From Conidiobolus incongruus B7586 (lineage: Eukaryota; Entomophthoromycota; Entomophthoromycetes; Entomophthorales; Conidiobolaceae), in the NCBI GenBank assembly GCA_000697335.1, contig JNEM01015273.1, forward strand, positions 1-25,741: 25,741 bases of DNA, given 5' to 3'. Of the stretch, positions 23,532 through 25,741 are shown in pieces (position 1 is the stretch's first letter; the number at the start of each line of letters is the position of its first letter). Under the pieces are notes generated by a model. That model saw nothing but the letters and a program-made list of their open reading frames with translations. It did no database searches and was not told the origin of the DNA. Made by a program: the position numbers and the translations under genes.

Positions 23532-23549
23532 ATATCAAAGAGTTTATAT

Positions 23550-23605
23550 AAATATCAAAAATAATAATTTCATTATCCTCCTAATATATTTATTTTAATT
23601 AATAT
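23550..23605. repeat. 56-bp direct repeat, copy 2
   Basis: Perfect duplicate of 23454-23509. After this copy the sequence continues as native-looking AT-rich DNA, whereas copy 1 runs into the adapter sequence three bases later. Confidence 0.92.
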
Positions 23606-24028
23606 TTTATTATCATAATTATATTATTCAAATATTTTTTATTAAAAATAGTTATATTTAAATAAGATAATGTTATAATTATAATAAATATTTTTTTAAA
23701 CTAATTAAAACTTATTTATAAACTTATTAAAATAATTTAAAATTTGTAACCAACTTATATATATATAATATTTTAACTATCATTACCATTTACCACTTAG
23801 CTTATCATTTTTAATCTAAATACCATAAATTTTAAATTTTTATAAAATCTAAAAATTAATTTTAATTATTACTTTTTGTATATTATTATAGTAAATTATT
23901 TTATTGAAAATTATTTTTTAATTAAACTACAGGATTATTAAAATAATCTAGTATTTGTTATTTAATTATATTTTAAAAATTTGAAATTTAAACTTAAAAA
24001 TAAATTTAAAAATATAATAAATAATATA
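23606..24028. other. AT-rich flank of the Tc1 element
   Basis: I see nothing here except AT-rich DNA. The TA at 24027-24028 is the left target-site dinucleotide of the transposon. Confidence 0.5.
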
Positions 24029-24233
24029 CACTAGCTTGCAAAAATAAGTCATAAAATTAAAAATATATATATTTCTATCAATATCTTAATCAATTCTAGT
24101 TTAAATAAACTTATATTAAACTATGTAATTAATATATATTTTTTATTTATAGTATAATATATATAGTTAAATTGAATTAATTATTAATTGTTATATTAAT
24201 ATTAAAAGTATACTTAAGGTGAGTTATAAATTT
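24029..24233 (+). repeat. Left long terminal inverted repeat with outer and inner direct repeats
   Basis: Pairs with 25394-25598 over 205 bases. The outer part (24029-24062) and inner part (24216-24233, AAGGTGAGTTATAAATTT) are well conserved; the middle is weaker but alignable, for example at ATATCTTAA. The outer block at 24041-24058 and the inner block are diverged copies of the same motif in the same orientation (13 of 18 positions), so each inverted repeat seems to carry two transposase-binding sites. Confidence 0.85.
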
Positions 24234-24258
24234 GTTGGTTTTAGTATTGATAGAAAAA

Positions 24259-25276
24259 TTAATATCTAGTATATCTACCTTTTGCTTTTCTAACTTATTT
24301 AAGTTTGTAGGGTATAGAGTCAACTAGCTTCTTATATTAAACAAGACTAATATTATTCTAAGTTTCTTGAATATACTTTTAAAGTTGATTTAAATTTTTT
24401 GCTAGGGGGAAAACTTTAATTGATTTTTTTAGTTGATCCTAAAGATATTTAATTAAGTTAAGATTAAGAGATTGAGGAGGCTATTTTATAATAGTTATTT
24501 TGTTATTTTTAATCTACTTAATAGTAGAATTTATAATATAACAAGGTGTATTATCTTATTAGAAAATAATATTTAATTTTTTTAATCTATATCACTTAAT
24601 AATTTTTTTTCAATTTATTATTTAGAATACTTTAATACATTTTAATATTAATTCCCTTATCAACTTTATAAAGATACTTTACACCTAAAGATAACATATA
24701 TCCCTAAACTATAATTGACCCACTATTGTATTTTTGGGTTATAATAATATAATAGTTGTAAAGTAGTTCTTTATCTTTTTTGAAACATCTAACTCTTTTA
24801 TTAGATTTATTAAGATATATCTTTGTTTCAATAAACTAAATAACTTTACTCTAGTTAATTTCAGTTCAATTTTAGTATTGACATTTAAATTTTTACCTAG
24901 CTTTACAATAAAACTTCTTTAGTTAGGGGTGTTTTTTCTCAAAATATAAGTGGATTTTATTTTAATATAAAGTATATATAATAGTATTAGTAATAACTAA
25001 TATTCTTGTATAGTCTTGTAATTATTATTATACTTCTACAGTAATATTACACTTACCTATATTAATTAATCTACAAATATACTTTTCATCATGTTTATTT
25101 ATAAATCTAATATACTTAACTTTTGGTTTAAGTGTTTTTTTAACATTATTCTTAATAACCCTAACTATAGTAGATTAGCTAACACTAATAATTCTAGCAA
25201 TCTCACAAGTTGATTTATTTTTATTATAAAGTTAATTAATATGTAAATGAGCTTTTTTAAAGAAATATTTAAGCAT
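24259..25276 (-). pseudogene. Tc1-family DD34E transposase pseudogene
   Basis: About 339 codons on the minus strand, the usual Tc1 length. From ATG 25276 the frame gives a helix-turn-helix region (KSTCEIARIISVS, then STIVRVIKNN), then KVI followed by IETKIYLNKSNKRVRC near 24780-24845, where the first catalytic Asp block (SDE) belongs. Next come DNTPCYIINSTI with the second Asp at 24555, and PPQSLNLNLIKYL near 24450-24475, matching the family's SPDLNPIE block. The second Asp and the Lys at the catalytic Glu position are separated by 34 residues, as in DD34E. The C terminus reads KKLVDSIPYKLK and KAKGRYTRY before TAA 24261-24259. About twenty in-frame stops, most at expected Gln or Trp positions, and one frame change between ~24560 and ~24825 inactivate it. 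The Glu-to-Lys, Asp-to-Asn and Pro-to-Leu changes in the third block are all transitions. Confidence 0.9.
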
Positions 25277-25393
25277 TATAATATTAATTTTAAAATATTA
25301 GCTTAATAGTTTTATAATATATATAATAAAACAAAAGAAAAAAAAGATATATATAAGTTTTGTTATTTATACCCCTTTAACTTATAAACCTGT

Positions 25394-25598
25394 AAATTTA
25401 TAACTCACCTTGGTTAAATTTTAGGTTTTGATATATTAACCAATAGCTAATATAATATAATCAAATATAGTTAGTTATAATCAATTAATATAGGTAAATT
25501 ATATATTTTAATTTAAATTTATTTAATTAGGAATTATTTAAGATATAAGTAAATATTTAAGTAATTTTGATTTTATAACTTACTTTTGCAAGCTAGTA
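25394..25598 (-). repeat. Right long terminal inverted repeat with outer and inner direct repeats
   Basis: Reverse complement of the left repeat. The inner 18 bases (25394-25411) match the left inner block perfectly. In the outer block this copy keeps GTAAGTTATAAAATC where the left copy has more A and T, so its resemblance to the inner GTGAGTTATAAATTT is clearer (14 of 18). Right and left repeats have equal length. Confidence 0.85.
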
Positions 25599-25741
25599 TA
25601 TAATTTAACCAAAATATAGAAAAAAATAAATTCACCATAGCTAAATAAAATTTATCAAAATTCAAACAAATATAGAAAATTTTAATTAAACTATAATAGT
25701 AAATAAATCATAGTTTCTTAAATAATATTTTAATAAAGAAT

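Larger units (their letters stand above)
24029..25598 (-). mobile_element. Tc1/mariner (DD34E) transposon, full length, inactivated by RIP-like mutation
   Basis: The element is 1570 bp, flanked by TA on both sides (24027-24028 and 25599-25600), the target duplication of the Tc1/mariner group. Termini are inverted: the outer 34 bases match at about 30 positions and the four mismatches are all transitions. Each inverted repeat reaches 205 bp and ends in a second conserved block (see the repeat entries). A minus-strand transposase occupies 24259-25276. The element therefore has all its parts but carries many stops. It mobilised by cut-and-paste when active. Decay is C-to-T and G-to-A on both strands. 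Confidence 0.92.

Noticed and set aside
24212-25415. A second, smaller Tc1 element nested inside the larger one
   Set aside because: The inner 18-bp inverted repeats first suggested nesting, but the segments outside them are equal in length and align as inverted repeats, which fits one element with long repeats.
1-25741. CRISPR array, operon or prokaryotic origin
   Set aside because: No spaced identical repeats; most genes have spliceosomal introns and lack ribosome binding sites.

Overview
The window looks like nuclear DNA of a fungus with a very AT-rich genome. The reasons are: a Ypk/Gad8-type AGC kinase (a fungal TORC2 effector), a mitochondrial SUV3 helicase, a eukaryotic-type tryptophanyl-tRNA synthetase, eighteen short introns that mostly measure 49-60 bp with GTAAxT/GTAAGT donors and TTAAT/ACTAAT-like branch sites, and transposons whose decay looks like RIP (C-to-T and G-to-A on both strands). 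I cannot name the species.

Layout. About 128-6656 is a badly decayed Ty3/gypsy LTR retrotransposon on the minus strand, read as a fossil. 6657-8963 is gene-poor, with one unexplained GC- and G-rich island at 7795-8060. 8964-11092 (+) is YPK1/gad8 in nine exons. 11093-14895 is nearly empty, apart from a possible small three-exon gene at 13154-13407 and some unassigned GC-richer patches up to 14470. 14896-17055 (+) is SUV3 in four exons. 17371-19059 (+) is an intronless glycyl-tRNA synthetase of bacterial alpha2 character. 19189-20818 (-) is cytosolic-type WRS1 in eight exons, convergent with the glycyl-tRNA synthetase. 20819-24028 is AT-rich; it holds one more GC-richer patch and, at 23454-23605, an exact 56-bp duplication with a 19-bp Tn5 mosaic end between the copies, which is almost certainly a sequencing-library or assembly artefact. 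24029-25598 is a complete-length but inactivated Tc1/mariner transposon with long (205-bp) inverted repeats.

The gene block 8.9-20.8 kb is housekeeping: TORC2 signalling, mitochondrial RNA turnover and two aminoacyl-tRNA synthetases. There is no sign that these genes form one pathway. On each side lie transposon-bearing, RIP-like AT-rich deserts.

The most notable points are (1) the Tc1 element, whose long inverted repeats each carry an outer and an inner copy of one motif (the IR/DR layout known from Sleeping Beauty), with about twenty in-frame stops that fall largely on expected Gln/Trp codons; (2) the intronless bacterial-like glycyl-tRNA synthetase among intron-containing neighbours, a candidate for horizontal transfer; and (3) the Tn5 mosaic end. 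I found no convincing new biological system. All readings are by eye, with no database search.
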